From CAYRHJ01 sp964424105 (GTDB lineage: Bacteria > Planctomycetota > Phycisphaerae > UBA1845), in NCBI GenBank assembly GCA_964424105.1, contig CAYRHJ010000005.1, forward strand, positions 47,300 through 111,299: a DNA stretch of 64,000 bases. Direction: 5' to 3'. The notes under the pieces are model-generated. The model searched no databases. It was not told the origin of the DNA and saw only the letters and a list, made by a program, of their open reading frames with translations. A program made the position numbers and the translations under genes. Shown here piece after piece: positions 1 through 9,002 of the stretch (the stretch's first letter is position 1; the number at the start of each line of letters is the position of its first letter).

Positions 1-1104
1 GTTAGGCGCCAGCATCTCGTACATCAGACTCGCCCGTTCCTCGCCTAATTCATAGGCCGACGCGATTCGCTCGCCCTCGGCCATACGCTCGAAGACCTCG
101 TCTCGATCGACCCAGCCCAGCAATTGCAATGCCGCGTCGAGAACCCGAAGTTCGTCACCGCTGCCACTGACCGAAATATGTCGACCCTCTCGGGAAACGA
201 TCACCCGCACGTCGTTGGGAGCGAGTAACTGGAATAGGCGATTGGCGTGTTCATCGGTCAAGTCATATCCAACGTCGGCCCGCCCGCCCTCCTCAGCCTG
301 TGGCGCAAACAAGCCCGTCCAAGCTTCCGCAGGTTCCGAGTATCTTTGCTTCAACTCTTCCGCGCGTTTTCGCCAGTCCTGCGCGAACTCCTCTTGATGT
401 TCTTTCCACTCCTGCAATTCTTCGTGCCAGCGCTCTTTCCATTCGGATTGACGCTCACGCCAATCTTCCATCATCTGTTGTTGCCGCTCCTGCCAGCCCT
501 CGTAACGTTCATGCCATTGTTCTTTCCACTCCGCCAGGGCTTCCTGATATTCTTCCATTCCCTCTTCCGAATAGGCAAACGCGCGGGGAACCGCGGGAAC
601 TGCTGGAACAGGCGGAACACGCGGCACCGCACCCATCAGGGGCGGAGCAGGCATCGATGGAGCCATGGGTGCAAACACCGCGTCGGGGGCAAACGGCGCA
701 TCGGGTGCAAACGGCGCGTCGGGGGCAAACAGCGCCCCGGGAACATTCTGACCCCGGCCACCACGGAACATCCGCCCGCTTCGCCCGTCTTGTCGTTGTC
801 GTGCACCAGCCAACGCGCCCGTCAATTCGTGCAGCTCCCGCTGTAATTCAGCCAGCCGGTGTTCCAGCCTCGCCAAGCGCTCACGCAGCTCATTCTCATC
901 CACGTCGTCACCGGCCAATCGGACGACGATTCTTTCGTCCGCCGCGACGGCGGCACGATGTGCATGGACGTCGGCCTTGGGCGACTTTTTGGATTCGTGC
1001 TCATCGCAAGCGGCGGTCTTATCTTGAACAAAAAGCGCCGCGCAACACGCAGCCAGCAGAACGCCGCTGTACTCCCATCGACTCTTCGACCCTCTTCTCA
1101 TCAT
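1..1104 (-). CDS. Exported coiled-coil protein, C-terminus cut by window edge
   Basis: I do not recognise a family. The frame stays open from the ATG at 1104 to base 1, giving at least 368 residues. The first 30 or so residues (RR, then VLLAACCAALF) look like a signal peptide with a Cys-containing end. Residues about 75-105 form a short leucine/glutamate coiled coil (ENELRERLARLEHRL). Next comes a Gly/Arg stretch, an in-frame 18-bp minisatellite giving FAPDAP units, and a Pro/Val/Ala linker. A long Trp/Glu/Gln segment follows, with repeated EW-KE-W patterns (EWKEQW, EWKERW) that should form a charged helix. The start has a choice of two adjacent ATGs (1104 or 1101), with GAGG a few bases upstream. 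It is probably a periplasmic or envelope protein; no function is assigned. Confidence 0.7.
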   Translation of the reverse strand, partial: MMRRGSKSRWEYSGVLLAACCAALFVQDKTAACDEHESKKSPKADVHAHRAAVAADERIVVRLAGDDVDENELRERLARLEHRLAELQRELHELTGALAGARQRQDGRSGRMFRGGRGQNVPGALFAPDAPFAPDAPFAPDAVFAPMAPSMPAPPLMGAVPRVPPVPAVPAVPRAFAYSEEGMEEYQEALAEWKEQWHERYEGWQERQQQMMEDWRERQSEWKERWHEELQEWKEHQEEFAQDWRKRAEELKQRYSEPAEAWTGLFAPQAEEGGRADVGYDLTDEHANRLFQLLAPNDVRVIVSREGRHISVSGSGDELRVLDAALQLLGWVDRDEVFERMAEGERIASAYELGEERASLMYEMLAPN

Positions 1105-1690
1105 GATCAAACTCCTCAGTTAATCTGAATCCGTGTTTGACAAACGACCACGCCGCCCGATACCGCATCTACCGTCCGGCACGATTCTGTTGGACCGCCG
1201 GACATTGGCGCCGCCCCGTCTACAGCTAACCTACTACAAATGTCGGAGGTAGTCAACCGATTGTATTGTCGGAAATCGTCAACCGGTCCTTAACGCCCGT
1301 ATTCGGCGGGATTTGCAGGCAGCGTAGCCAACACCATCCACGACACCATTCACAACATCGTTCTTACCAACATGGACACGCGGCGGTTGCGGATTTCCAA
1401 GCCATTCGGTTTCGAATTCCCAGGTCATACGGTTGTGGATTTCCAGGCCTTTCGGCTTCGGACGAGCCTCCGCTGAATCGATTTTGACAGATGTGACGGC
1501 GCGGCATTGCCTGACGAAACCGTTTGGTTAGACTACGCTACTACGAAGCGCAGCAAATAATGGTGAACACCGTCATTCCGGCGCAAGCCGGAATCCAGCG
1601 GGCATGGCCCGTTGCTGGGTGTTCTATGGTTCATGCTCCGAGTAGCAACTTGCCGCGGCGGGCCAAGTGTCGGGCCAATCGAGGCATCGC
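1105..1690. other. Intergenic region with one palindromic repeat
   Basis: No convincing gene is seen. A copy of the CGTCATTCCGG...CCGGAATCCAG palindrome lies at about 1571-1598. Near 1392-1452 there is a weak direct repeat (GGATTTCCAAGCCATTCGG, then GGATTTCCAGGCCTTTCGG). The promoter of tRNA-Val should lie at the right end but no clear -35/-10 pair can be named. Confidence 0.5.
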
Positions 1691-1764
1691 GGGCGATTAG
1701 CTCAGTTGGCTAGAGCGCACGGATCACACCCGTGAGGTCACAGGTTCAAGTCCTGTATCGCCCA
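1691..1764 (+). tRNA. tRNA-Val (anticodon CAC)
   Basis: A full cloverleaf can be drawn. The acceptor stem is GGGCGAT with ATCGCCC and the discriminator is A. The D arm is GCTC-AGTTGGCTA-GAGC. The anticodon stem is CACGG/CCGTG around the loop ATCACAC, giving anticodon CAC (codon GUG). The T arm is ACAGG-TTCAAGT-CCTGT. CCA is not encoded (CAT follows the discriminator). The last 27 bases overlap, on the opposite strand, the 3' end of the glycosyltransferase-like gene that stops at 1738. Confidence 0.95.
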
Positions 1765-3798
1765 TCCCCGAGCCCGACGGCACGGTTTGACTGATGGGAA
1801 ATCTGATTCCGCCAGGGGCGACGGCGCGGACTCGGCGGTGGAAGGTTTTGGGGCAGGCCTCGGCGGATCGTCGATCACCCGAAAGATGCGCAGCCGCTGG
1901 CCGCCGATCCTTTCCTGCATGACGGTGCTGTCATAGGCAAGCTCCAGTCCGTCGGCCTCGATCCAATCCGTAGCTTCGCCGCTGACGAAAACGAAAGTCG
2001 CCCCCAGTTCCTTGAGCGCCTGCGCTTTGGACGGCGCCCGCAGGGATGCCCGCTCCCACTGTAACGGGCTGATGACCCGATGTTCCAATCGATCGCCCGC
2101 CAATGCGAAATTGCGCGTGTGCGAATTGACATTCACGATCGCACTGCCCGGCGGCAATGAATCAATCACCGCGGGCGTCTCGTAAAAGGCCATCCGCGAC
2201 CATACCCCGTCGCGAATCCTGCCCGCGAAATCCTTGGCCGGCATCAGCACCGCGACGACACCGGTCACTGCCAGTGATGCAGTCAAGACAGCCAACGACC
2301 ATCGTGGTCGCTGTCTCAGCATTCCCGAAAATGGAGCCACGGCGCAAATCGCAGCCAATACGATCAACGGCAGGACAAAACGGAGCGTCTGATGAAAGCA
2401 CGTGCCGAACAGCACAATCCCCATCATCACCATGATCAGCGCGATCGTCTGGTGGCCACGACGGATCGACCACGCGCCCCGGCGGCAGATCATCACCATG
2501 CCACCCACCAGACCCGCGGGCACGAACGCCGCAAACGCCGCACCCAGACCGTCCCCCACGCCATAGTTGTAACCAGTGGCCCTGAACTCCGTCCACGGAT
2601 AGGTCAGCCATCGGCCAATGATTTGGGAAATCGTCCGTTCCGGGAAAAACTCGTCGACCTTCGCACCGGCAAACAGGGTCCAATCCCCAATTGTCAACGC
2701 CAGCGGATAAATCGGATTGCCCGTTCGAACGGTATTGCGAATGAACCAGTATCCACTGCACAACAAGACTGCGACGGTGAAAGTCAATCCCAATTGAAAG
2801 GCCATCCTCGCCGACGGTCTTCCCGCTCGCCGTCCGATCCACGGCAGAATCACAGCGACCACGCCGAGCATCCCGCCCAAGGCCAGGTAGGTCAGCTTGC
2901 TTCCCAACGCAATGCCGCAGGCCAAGCCGGCGAGAAACACCAGCAGCGGACGTTCCCCGTCACGACGACATCGCGAAGCATGGAACAACGCCGACAACGA
3001 CGCCAACCACGCCACCGCCGCGAATAAATCGATGTACGACGAAAAAGTCTGGTACAAAACCATCGGGATGCTGGTGACGAGACAGACCGCCACGATTCGA
3101 TCTCGATGGCCAAGGCCCAATACTCGTCCCAGCGAGAACACACACAAGACCAGGAGCACGACCTGCGGCACCATGACCACGCTGGTCAACCGTTGCCATC
3201 CACCCGCCAGCAACAGATAGGATAGAATCGTCCCGTTGTTCGGATAGTTATAGACCAGCCCCGACGGAACGATGTCCATCATGCCGCTCTGAACCCAATG
3301 CACCGCCAGCGGAAGATGATAATGCACCCCGTCCCAACCCGTCGGAAAACGCGTCGACGCGTCCATCAAGAAAACGGCGTAGGTGCAAACGAGAACAGCC
3401 AACGGAATAGCCAACCACGCTCGCCGCCGACGAACGCGCAATGGCCAGGCCGCTGAACCATGACCGACCCCGTGCCCGACTCCGCGTTCATCGTTCAGAC
3501 CGATCGAACGTCTCGCCAGACGTTGCAATGCCAGCAACAGCCCCGCCGACACAAGGGGATACGCCGCCGCGATCACGACCGGCTGGACACAACGCACGCC
3601 GCTCGCGAGTGCGATCATCGCGACCACATGGACAGCCACGATCAACGCCCCCATGACCACAACGTACGCAAACAACCATCGACTGCTCCGATCGACGACA
3701 CCGCATCGTCGCCACTGCGAATGGGCAATGACCCCGCTCGCCGCTCCCGTCAAAACAATTCCCAACAGTGCCAATTGTGTCCACAGAGTTGATTGCAT
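1738..3798 (-). CDS. Multi-pass GT-C-like glycosyltransferase
   Basis: The protein has about 686 residues and a dozen or so hydrophobic segments, followed by a C-terminal soluble part. An early extracytoplasmic loop reads FPTGWDGVHYHLPLAVHWV. An acidic residue in this first loop is the usual catalytic position of the GT-C (PMT/ArnT-like) fold, which moves sugars from polyprenyl-phosphate carriers on the outer face of the membrane. I chose the ATG at 3798, where the hydrophobic N-terminus starts; an upstream open extension reads as Arg/Ser-rich non-protein sequence. The last residues (GWAIQDLNL) are encoded by the antisense of tRNA-Val, so the natural stop may have been lost. It lies downstream of the WlbABC-type sugar genes on the same strand, so it may act on that glycan; this is inference. 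Confidence 0.72.
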   Translation of the reverse strand: MQSTLWTQLALLGIVLTGAASGVIAHSQWRRCGVVDRSSRWLFAYVVVMGALIVAVHVVAMIALASGVRCVQPVVIAAAYPLVSAGLLLALQRLARRSIGLNDERGVGHGVGHGSAAWPLRVRRRRAWLAIPLAVLVCTYAVFLMDASTRFPTGWDGVHYHLPLAVHWVQSGMMDIVPSGLVYNYPNNGTILSYLLLAGGWQRLTSVVMVPQVVLLVLCVFSLGRVLGLGHRDRIVAVCLVTSIPMVLYQTFSSYIDLFAAVAWLASLSALFHASRCRRDGERPLLVFLAGLACGIALGSKLTYLALGGMLGVVAVILPWIGRRAGRPSARMAFQLGLTFTVAVLLCSGYWFIRNTVRTGNPIYPLALTIGDWTLFAGAKVDEFFPERTISQIIGRWLTYPWTEFRATGYNYGVGDGLGAAFAAFVPAGLVGGMVMICRRGAWSIRRGHQTIALIMVMMGIVLFGTCFHQTLRFVLPLIVLAAICAVAPFSGMLRQRPRWSLAVLTASLAVTGVVAVLMPAKDFAGRIRDGVWSRMAFYETPAVIDSLPPGSAIVNVNSHTRNFALAGDRLEHRVISPLQWERASLRAPSKAQALKELGATFVFVSGEATDWIEADGLELAYDSTVMQERIGGQRLRIFRVIDDPPRPAPKPSTAESAPSPLAESDFPSVKPCRRARGWAIQDLNL

Positions 3799-4086
3799 GG
3801 TTTGAAAGAGGCCGTTCGATCGATGACGAATCGTCAATACTCGCACAACAATCTCAGATTCGCGGGCGCCTGCTTGTGCCGGTCTGTCAGCAAGGAGATA
3901 CGCACGCAAACAAGCTCGCGAGCGCAAAGCTGCATCCTGACAGAGCCGCGACCGTGAGGGAGCGGAAATCATGCCCGGTGTTCGATCCCGTCCGCATCCC
4001 ATCCGAGCCGCGAGCGCGAGCGAGGCCGACTTCCGGCTCATTCCAATGGCCGCTCGTGCATAACGTCAGGCGCGAAGCCGAATCCC
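3799..4086. repeat. Intergenic gap with GAGCCGCGACC-type repeat
   Basis: A copy of the GAGCCGCGACCGTGAGGGAG repeat lies at 3943-3965, and a diverged relative (GAGCCGCGAGCGCGAGCGAG) starts near 4013. No gene is seen. The gap separates the radical SAM gene from the GT-C-like gene on the same strand. Confidence 0.7.
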
Positions 4087-5670
4087 CTATGCCACCGCCA
4101 TCACCGGCAACGATCGAATCGAACCCCTCGCCTGCAACGGCTCGCTCACGTCGACCTTGGAGACGTCATGCGTCAGCAACACCCGATTCCCCAACACCGG
4201 GTCAGTCAATTCGATGTTCCAAAAATCCTCCTTCTTCGCGTCCACCCATTCGCCATGGACGAAACCCCGCCGGCCTAGCTTCAGCCGCAACAGAATATAG
4301 CTGGCCGCCTGCACCGCATCGAGGAAATGACGCACGTTCCGCACGCGTCGCAAATGACGCAGCACCACCCTGGGCCGGCGGTAAAACGCACGATGAGCCA
4401 GCGCGTAGGCATCGGCGATCTCCCGGTCCGTGACGCTTGGCAACCGCAGAATCGAATCGCTCAGCTCGTACTCGTTCCAATCTTCCGTCCGCAGATACCC
4501 CTTTTCCCTGGCCCACGCGAACATCTGCGTGCCGGGATAGGGCGTCGTGATGTTGAAAATAGCGATGTCCGGCTCCAGTTGCAGCGCATAATCAATCGTT
4601 CGCCGCATGCTCGCCGTCGTTTCACCGGGATTGCCCAGCATGAACGCCGCCCGAACCTCCAACCCCGCCTGTTGCGCCGCCTTAACCGCCCAACGCGTCT
4701 TCTCCTTATCGATCGGTTTGCGAATCGTACGCAGAATCTCGTCGTCACCGCTCTCGATCCCGAATAGTACCTGATGGCACCCGCCTTCCTTCATCGCCCG
4801 GGCCATGGCTTCGCTGAAACAATCCGTCCGCACAAACGCCGACCAGCTCACCCCCAGCCTGCGCTCCTTCATCAGCGTGCAAAAACGCATGACGTTGCGT
4901 TTCATCACCGTAAACGTGTCGTCATAAAACTGAATCTCGCGGATCCCGTACCGCTCCCGCAAATGGGCGATCTCCGCCACCACCAGATCAGCCGACCGCG
5001 TACGCAACGGCGTCTCCGCGCTGTTGCAGAACGTGCATTGGCCCGGGCATCCCCGCGTCATCAGCATGTTGATCGCCGGCAAACGGCGATACGCCCCCAA
5101 CGCGGGATAGTATTTTTCCATGGGCACCATGTGATATGCCGGCATGGGAAGTGAATCCAGATCAGAAATCACCGCCGCCGGCGGATTGTGCACTGCCCGA
5201 CTACCAGCGCGATAACTCAAACCCCGAATCTGGCGAATATCACCACCAGCCGCCAACGCCGCGAACGTCTGCTCGCCGTCACCACGCACCACGAAATCGA
5301 AGGCCTCGTTCTTCAAACATTCCGTGGGCATCGCTTCCGCATGAACCCCGCCAGCCACGACCTTGCAATCAGGATGCACTTCCTTGATCGTCCGCGCCGC
5401 CCGATTGGCAGCGATCGCCGTCGCCGTCATCATACTGACACCCGCCAGGCGAGGCCGAATCGCACCAATCGCCTCGCGAAATTGTGCCACGCTCCACTGC
5501 TCGACATGCAGATCGATCACCCGCACCGAAAAGCCTTCGCGCTCGGCATAGGCAGCCACACTCAAAAGCCCCAGCGGCGGCATCGCCCCCTTGATGCCAT
5601 GCCAAATATTGTGATCCTTGCTGACCCACGGCGGATTCACGAGAAGTATGTCACAAGCCCCGCTGCCCAT
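4087..5670 (-). CDS. B12-binding-domain radical SAM enzyme
   Basis: The protein has about 527 residues. The N-terminal 150 residues match a cobalamin-binding Rossmann domain (DILLVNPPW, PPLGLLSVAAYAE, VVAGGVHAEAMP). The radical SAM core starts with TRGCPGQCTFCN, the CxxxCxxC cluster ligands that reduce SAM. Later core motifs are FYDDTF, FGIESGDDEIL and MLGNPGET. The DxHxxG B12 ligand motif is not evident, as is common in this group (base-off). Members methylate unactivated carbons or rearrange rings in lipids, sugars and antibiotics; the substrate cannot be read from sequence. The ATG at 5670 overlaps the aminotransferase stop as TGATG, so translation is probably coupled; another ATG lies at 5691. 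The operon context suggests a role in modifying a sugar or lipid carrier. Confidence 0.88.
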   Translation of the reverse strand: MGSGACDILLVNPPWVSKDHNIWHGIKGAMPPLGLLSVAAYAEREGFSVRVIDLHVEQWSVAQFREAIGAIRPRLAGVSMMTATAIAANRAARTIKEVHPDCKVVAGGVHAEAMPTECLKNEAFDFVVRGDGEQTFAALAAGGDIRQIRGLSYRAGSRAVHNPPAAVISDLDSLPMPAYHMVPMEKYYPALGAYRRLPAINMLMTRGCPGQCTFCNSAETPLRTRSADLVVAEIAHLRERYGIREIQFYDDTFTVMKRNVMRFCTLMKERRLGVSWSAFVRTDCFSEAMARAMKEGGCHQVLFGIESGDDEILRTIRKPIDKEKTRWAVKAAQQAGLEVRAAFMLGNPGETTASMRRTIDYALQLEPDIAIFNITTPYPGTQMFAWAREKGYLRTEDWNEYELSDSILRLPSVTDREIADAYALAHRAFYRRPRVVLRHLRRVRNVRHFLDAVQAASYILLRLKLGRRGFVHGEWVDAKKEDFWNIELTDPVLGNRVLLTHDVSKVDVSEPLQARGSIRSLPVMAVA

Positions 5671-6866
5671 CAGACCTTCTCCGTCAGGCAACGATCAGCC
5701 GTCAAGACCGCCACCGTCCGCCGGAGCTGCTGATTCGTCATCTCCGCATACATGGGAAGCGACAGGCACCTTTTCGCCCACTCTTCCGCCACCGGAAAAT
5801 CGCCTTCTCGATAGCCCGACCACCGATAGGCCTGCAAGAGATGCACGGGAATGGGATAGTGGATTCCGCCGGCCACCCCATTCATCCGCATCCATTCCAG
5901 ACGATCATCCCGATCGTCACAGCGAACTACATACAGGTGATGGACGGATCCCGAATCAGCACGGCGAACCGTCAGGTCAATGTTGTCGAATTCACGCAAC
6001 AATCGATCGTACTCCGCCGCCAACCGTCGCCGAGCCGCGTTCCAACCAGGCAAACGGCGCAACTTAACCCGTAGGATGGCCGCCTGAATGCTGTCCAGAC
6101 GACTGTTCAATCCCATTTGTTCGTGATGATACTTCTGACGCGATCCCCAGTTACGCAAGAGTCGAAGCTGTTCCGCCAACCCACCATCCGAAGTCGTCAC
6201 CGCACCCCCGTCACCGCAAGCCCCCAGATTCTTGCTGGGATAAAAGCTGAAACAGCCCGCATCGCCCAACGAGCCGGCCATCTGACCGCGATAGGTAGCC
6301 CCATGAGCTTGCGCTGCGTCTTCGATGACCCACAAGTCATGTTCACTCGCAAGATCCCGAATCGCACCCATATCCGCACACTGCCCGTACAAGTGCACCG
6401 GCACGATGGCCCGAGTACGCGGCGTTATCACCGCCGCCACCCGATCCGGATCAATCAACCCGCTATCTGGACACACGTCTGCCAACACCGGACGCGCCCC
6501 CGCCAGCGATACGCCCAATGCCGTCGCCACAAACGTCATCGCCGGAACGATCACTTCATCACCCTCGCCGATCCCCAGCCCTCGACAAACCAGATGCAAC
6601 GCATCCGTCCCGCTTCCCACCCCTACGCAATGTTCCACCCCGCAAAAATCAGCGAACTCCCTCTCGAAGGCCGAAACCGCGTCCCCCAAAATGAAATCAC
6701 ATCGCCCCAGACACTCCCCGACCACCGCCTCCAGTTCATCACGGATTTCCGCGTGCTGGGCCTGCAAATCCACGAACGGCACCGGAAACCGTTTCGCCTC
6801 CATGGACGTCGCCGCCAAGTCGCAGCCCCCCATCCCATCAGTCGTCATCGTTTCAAGTACGTGCAT
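5670..6866 (-). CDS. DegT/DnrJ/EryC1/StrS sugar aminotransferase (WlbC/WbpE-like)
   Basis: A PLP enzyme of 398 residues, the normal length for the family. Clear motifs are VPFVDLQAQHAEI near the start, GSGTDALHL, FVATALGV, PVHLYGQCADM, IEDAAQAHGA and SFYPSKNLGACGDGG. The Lys in the last motif should form the Schiff base with PLP. The family transfers an amino group from glutamate to a keto-sugar nucleotide. With the adjacent dehydrogenase and the nearby hexapeptide acetyltransferase it fits the 3-amination step in UDP-2,3-diacetamido uronic acid synthesis. GGGAG lies 7 bases before the ATG at 6866, which supports this start even though it overlaps the dehydrogenase by 14 bases. A start at 6803, just before the conserved VPFVDLQAQ, is possible. 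Confidence 0.9.
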   Translation of the reverse strand: MHVLETMTTDGMGGCDLAATSMEAKRFPVPFVDLQAQHAEIRDELEAVVGECLGRCDFILGDAVSAFEREFADFCGVEHCVGVGSGTDALHLVCRGLGIGEGDEVIVPAMTFVATALGVSLAGARPVLADVCPDSGLIDPDRVAAVITPRTRAIVPVHLYGQCADMGAIRDLASEHDLWVIEDAAQAHGATYRGQMAGSLGDAGCFSFYPSKNLGACGDGGAVTTSDGGLAEQLRLLRNWGSRQKYHHEQMGLNSRLDSIQAAILRVKLRRLPGWNAARRRLAAEYDRLLREFDNIDLTVRRADSGSVHHLYVVRCDDRDDRLEWMRMNGVAGGIHYPIPVHLLQAYRWSGYREGDFPVAEEWAKRCLSLPMYAEMTNQQLRRTVAVLTADRCLTEKV

Positions 6867-8049
6867 GAACAGCTCCCGCCGCTTCCGTCACACGGTCGAA
6901 GAACAGACGATCGGACAATCTTCCCTGTGCCGCCTGCCGCAATCGATCTTCCCGAACGTCCACCGACCGCCCATCGTGCGACAACGACCGATCCGCCGCC
7001 GCCAGGGAACGCACCACTGCCAGCGCAGCCTTGGCGTTATTCAGCGGCGTGCAACCCGTGCGAATGCATTCAACAAAATGGGCACACTCCGCCAGCAGCG
7101 GTTCACCCGCCGATACCCGCGGCACCAGAACGTCCCCGTCCCGGATCGTCGCCTGAAACGAGCCATACGAATCCGAATAGCGCTTGTGCTCGTCCACGTC
7201 GATCGACTTGTTGTAAATGCGAACCGGCTCCACCGGATCCATGTCATTCCAAACCGCCATCTTCCGCTCACCCACCACCGTGATCTCCCGCACCTTCCGC
7301 GGATTCAACCAACTCGCGTAGGCGATGGCCGACACGCCTTCCGGATAGGTGAAATGGGCCGTCACCACGTCATCAACGCCCGGGCTGACGAATCGCCGTC
7401 CCGTCGCGCTCACCCGCTCCGGAGACTGCCCCAACCAGTAATCGAAAATGCTCAAATCATGGGCGGCCAGGTCCCAAAGCGCGTTGACGTCCTGCCGCAC
7501 AGGCCCCAGGTTCGTCCGCGTGGCATGCAAATAGAAAATACGCCCCAGTTCTCCCGCCCGGATGGCCTGCCCGACGCGTTGAATTCCCGCGTTGAACAGG
7601 AACACGTGCCCCACAGCCAGGATACGATGCTGGATCCGGGCCACCGAGATCATCTCTTCACATTGCGCCACCGTGCGGCACAACGGCTTTTCCACCAGCA
7701 CGTGCTTGCCCGCGTGCAGCGCCCGCTTCGTCATCTCAAAATGATTCTCCACCGGCGTGACGATGACGATGGCGTCCGCCTCGACGTCCTCGATCACGCG
7801 ATCCACACACGTGGTCGTCGCGATGTCGGGTATGTTCTGCTGCACCTTCGCCAACCGCTCCGCGTCAAGGTCACACACCCAATGGACCCGCACCCCCGGT
7901 ATCTGAGTGAACGCCCGCACGACGTTCGGACCCCACCGCCCGACTCCAATGCAATTCACCGTTATAGGCTTCAACGTCATGGGTTTCACCGTTCCGGATT
8001 TCACCGCTATAGGTTTCACCGCTATCGATTTCACCGCTATCGGTTTCAC
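6853..8049 (-). CDS. Gfo/Idh/MocA sugar-nucleotide dehydrogenase (WlbA/WbpB-like)
   Basis: The NAD-binding Rossmann motif is INCIGVGRWGPNVVRAF-like (seen as VNCIGVGRWGPNVV at about residues 31-44), followed by VCDLD. The family signature HVLVEKPL carries the conserved EKP lysine. GPVRQDVNALWDLAAHDLSI holds the substrate-site Asp/His. WlbA enzymes oxidise C3 of UDP-N-acetylglucosaminuronate, giving the substrate for the aminotransferase encoded next. The first 30 codons are an unusual 15-bp minisatellite that reads as (V/M)KPIA-like units with several in-frame GTG codons. The biological start could be GTG 8049, ATG 7980 or GTG 7959, and homologues usually begin near the last of these. Confidence 0.88.
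   Translation of the reverse strand: MKPIAVKSIAVKPIAVKSGTVKPMTLKPITVNCIGVGRWGPNVVRAFTQIPGVRVHWVCDLDAERLAKVQQNIPDIATTTCVDRVIEDVEADAIVIVTPVENHFEMTKRALHAGKHVLVEKPLCRTVAQCEEMISVARIQHRILAVGHVFLFNAGIQRVGQAIRAGELGRIFYLHATRTNLGPVRQDVNALWDLAAHDLSIFDYWLGQSPERVSATGRRFVSPGVDDVVTAHFTYPEGVSAIAYASWLNPRKVREITVVGERKMAVWNDMDPVEPVRIYNKSIDVDEHKRYSDSYGSFQATIRDGDVLVPRVSAGEPLLAECAHFVECIRTGCTPLNNAKAALAVVRSLAAADRSLSHDGRSVDVREDRLRQAAQGRLSDRLFFDRVTEAAGAVHART
7960..8049 (-). repeat. Six 15-bp in-frame tandem units at a gene start
   Basis: Read on the minus strand, six units of the form GTGAAACCGATAGCG follow each other without gaps. They start at 8049, 8034, 8019, 8004, 7989 and 7974, and the last ones are the most diverged. 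Five units begin with GTG and one with TTG, so each offers an in-frame start codon. Confidence 0.9.
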
Positions 8050-8052
8050 CGC

Positions 8053-8098
8053 CCGGATGCCCCATCCATCGCGCAGCGATGGGTGGGGTCTCGATCGC
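8053..8098. repeat. 46-bp hairpin repeat, copy 1
   Basis: A 46-bp sequence is identical to 8225-8270. It contains CCCCATCCATCGC-GCA-GCGATGGGTGGGG, a 13-bp stem with one G-T pair. Confidence 0.9.
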
Positions 8099-8108
8099 TC
8101 GATCGCCC

Positions 8109-8146
8109 GGGTGGCCCACCTCCTTTGGAGGTGGGGGAGTCGATGA
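8109..8146. repeat. GGTGGCCCA...GTGGGGGAG repeat (family B)
   Basis: A palindromic core (CCCACCTCC-TTT-GGAGGTGGG) ends in GGAGTCGATGA. Related copies lie at 11825, 12323, 16119 and, inverted, at 42924. Confidence 0.85.
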
Positions 8147-8178
8147 CTACCCGCCCGGATGCTCCATCGCCTCTTTCA

Positions 8179-8201
8179 GAGCCGCGACCGTCAGGGAGCG
8201 G
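8179..8201. repeat. GAGCCGCGACCGTCAGGGAGCGG repeat (family C)
   Basis: A typical short copy of the most frequent family in the window. The GAGCCGC and GCGGT ends can pair imperfectly. Confidence 0.8.
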
Positions 8202-8224
8202 TATGCGGACAAGCGGTGCAATCG

Positions 8225-8270
8225 CCGGATGCCCCATCCATCGCGCAGCGATGGGTGGGGTCTCGATCGC
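8225..8270. repeat. 46-bp hairpin repeat, copy 2
   Basis: Identical over 46 bp to 8053-8098 and in the same orientation. The copies flank one family B and one family C repeat between the GT2 gene and the dehydrogenase. Confidence 0.9.
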
Positions 8271-8279
8271 CTGCGCTCC

Positions 8280-9002
8280 TCAGCGCCGCAGTCCCATCCC
8301 CAATAGAAAAACGGGACTCAAAATGCTCCACCAACCCACAATCGGCGTCATCTTCGTGTACCCCTCGCGCCGCGAAGGATAAATCTTCGTGCATGGAACT
8401 TCCCTGTGTGCATACCCCAGTTTCAAAACTTTCCACAACAGGTACACCTCCAGCCCATACCCATCCAGCCAACGTTGGCTCAAGTCGATGCGCGGGTCAT
8501 TCAATAATGACAATCGAAACGCCCGAAACCCGTTCGTACTCTCCGTCAGCCGCTTGCCCACGAACCGACTCAATAGCCAAGGGTGAAACCGCGTAGCCCA
8601 CCGCCGGTACAGCGGCATGTCACCGCCCCAGCGACCCCCTGACATATGACGCGATCCCATCACCAGGTCCGCCCCCTCGTCACTGATGGGATCCAGCAGC
8701 CGGCCTATCTCCGATGGATCGTCCTTGTCGTTGCCCGCGATGAACACCGCGACGTCGAATCCACGCTCCCGCCCACACCGGATCCCTTCGCGAAGCGCCG
8801 CCCCAACGCCCATCACCCGGCCCAGCGACAAGACTTCGGCACCTTCCGAACGAGCCTCAGCCGCCGTTGCATCCGTCGAACCGTCATCGATCACCAGAAG
8901 CGTGTCCACGATCCCGCGATCGACACGCCGGACCACTCGGCCAATCTTGCCGGACTCGTTGTAGGCCGGCACCAACGCCAGGATGTGATTCCCCTTGTAC
9001 AT
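8280..9002 (-). CDS. Family 2 glycosyltransferase (DPMS-like)
   Basis: A soluble GT-A fold enzyme of 240 residues. Motifs are VPAYNESGKIG at the N-terminus, LLVIDDGSTDAT (nucleotide/metal site), GVGAALREGIRCG and IAGNDKDDPSEI, which sits where most relatives have DADGQHDP. Next come LVMGSRHM, TNGFRAFR and the C-terminal YGLEVYLLWKVLKLG. Relatives transfer a sugar from a nucleotide donor to polyprenyl phosphate. It has one weak hydrophobic segment at the C-terminus and no full membrane anchor. The GT-C-like protein encoded at 1738-3798 uses the kind of donor this enzyme would make, so the two could work in sequence; this is inference. The next gene downstream is the WlbA-like dehydrogenase. 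Confidence 0.88.
   Translation of the reverse strand: MYKGNHILALVPAYNESGKIGRVVRRVDRGIVDTLLVIDDGSTDATAAEARSEGAEVLSLGRVMGVGAALREGIRCGRERGFDVAVFIAGNDKDDPSEIGRLLDPISDEGADLVMGSRHMSGGRWGGDMPLYRRWATRFHPWLLSRFVGKRLTESTNGFRAFRLSLLNDPRIDLSQRWLDGYGLEVYLLWKVLKLGYAHREVPCTKIYPSRREGYTKMTPIVGWWSILSPVFLLGMGLRR

Noticed and set aside
2392..3027. Plus-strand frames opposite the GT-C-like gene
   Set aside because: Antisense to a membrane protein gene; composition is typical of shadow frames.
6325..8382. A 685-codon open frame on the plus strand, opposite the aminotransferase and dehydrogenase genes
   Set aside because: It is antisense to two well-supported enzymes, is rich in Arg, His, Pro and Ser, and shows no known motif. 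High GC makes such shadows common.
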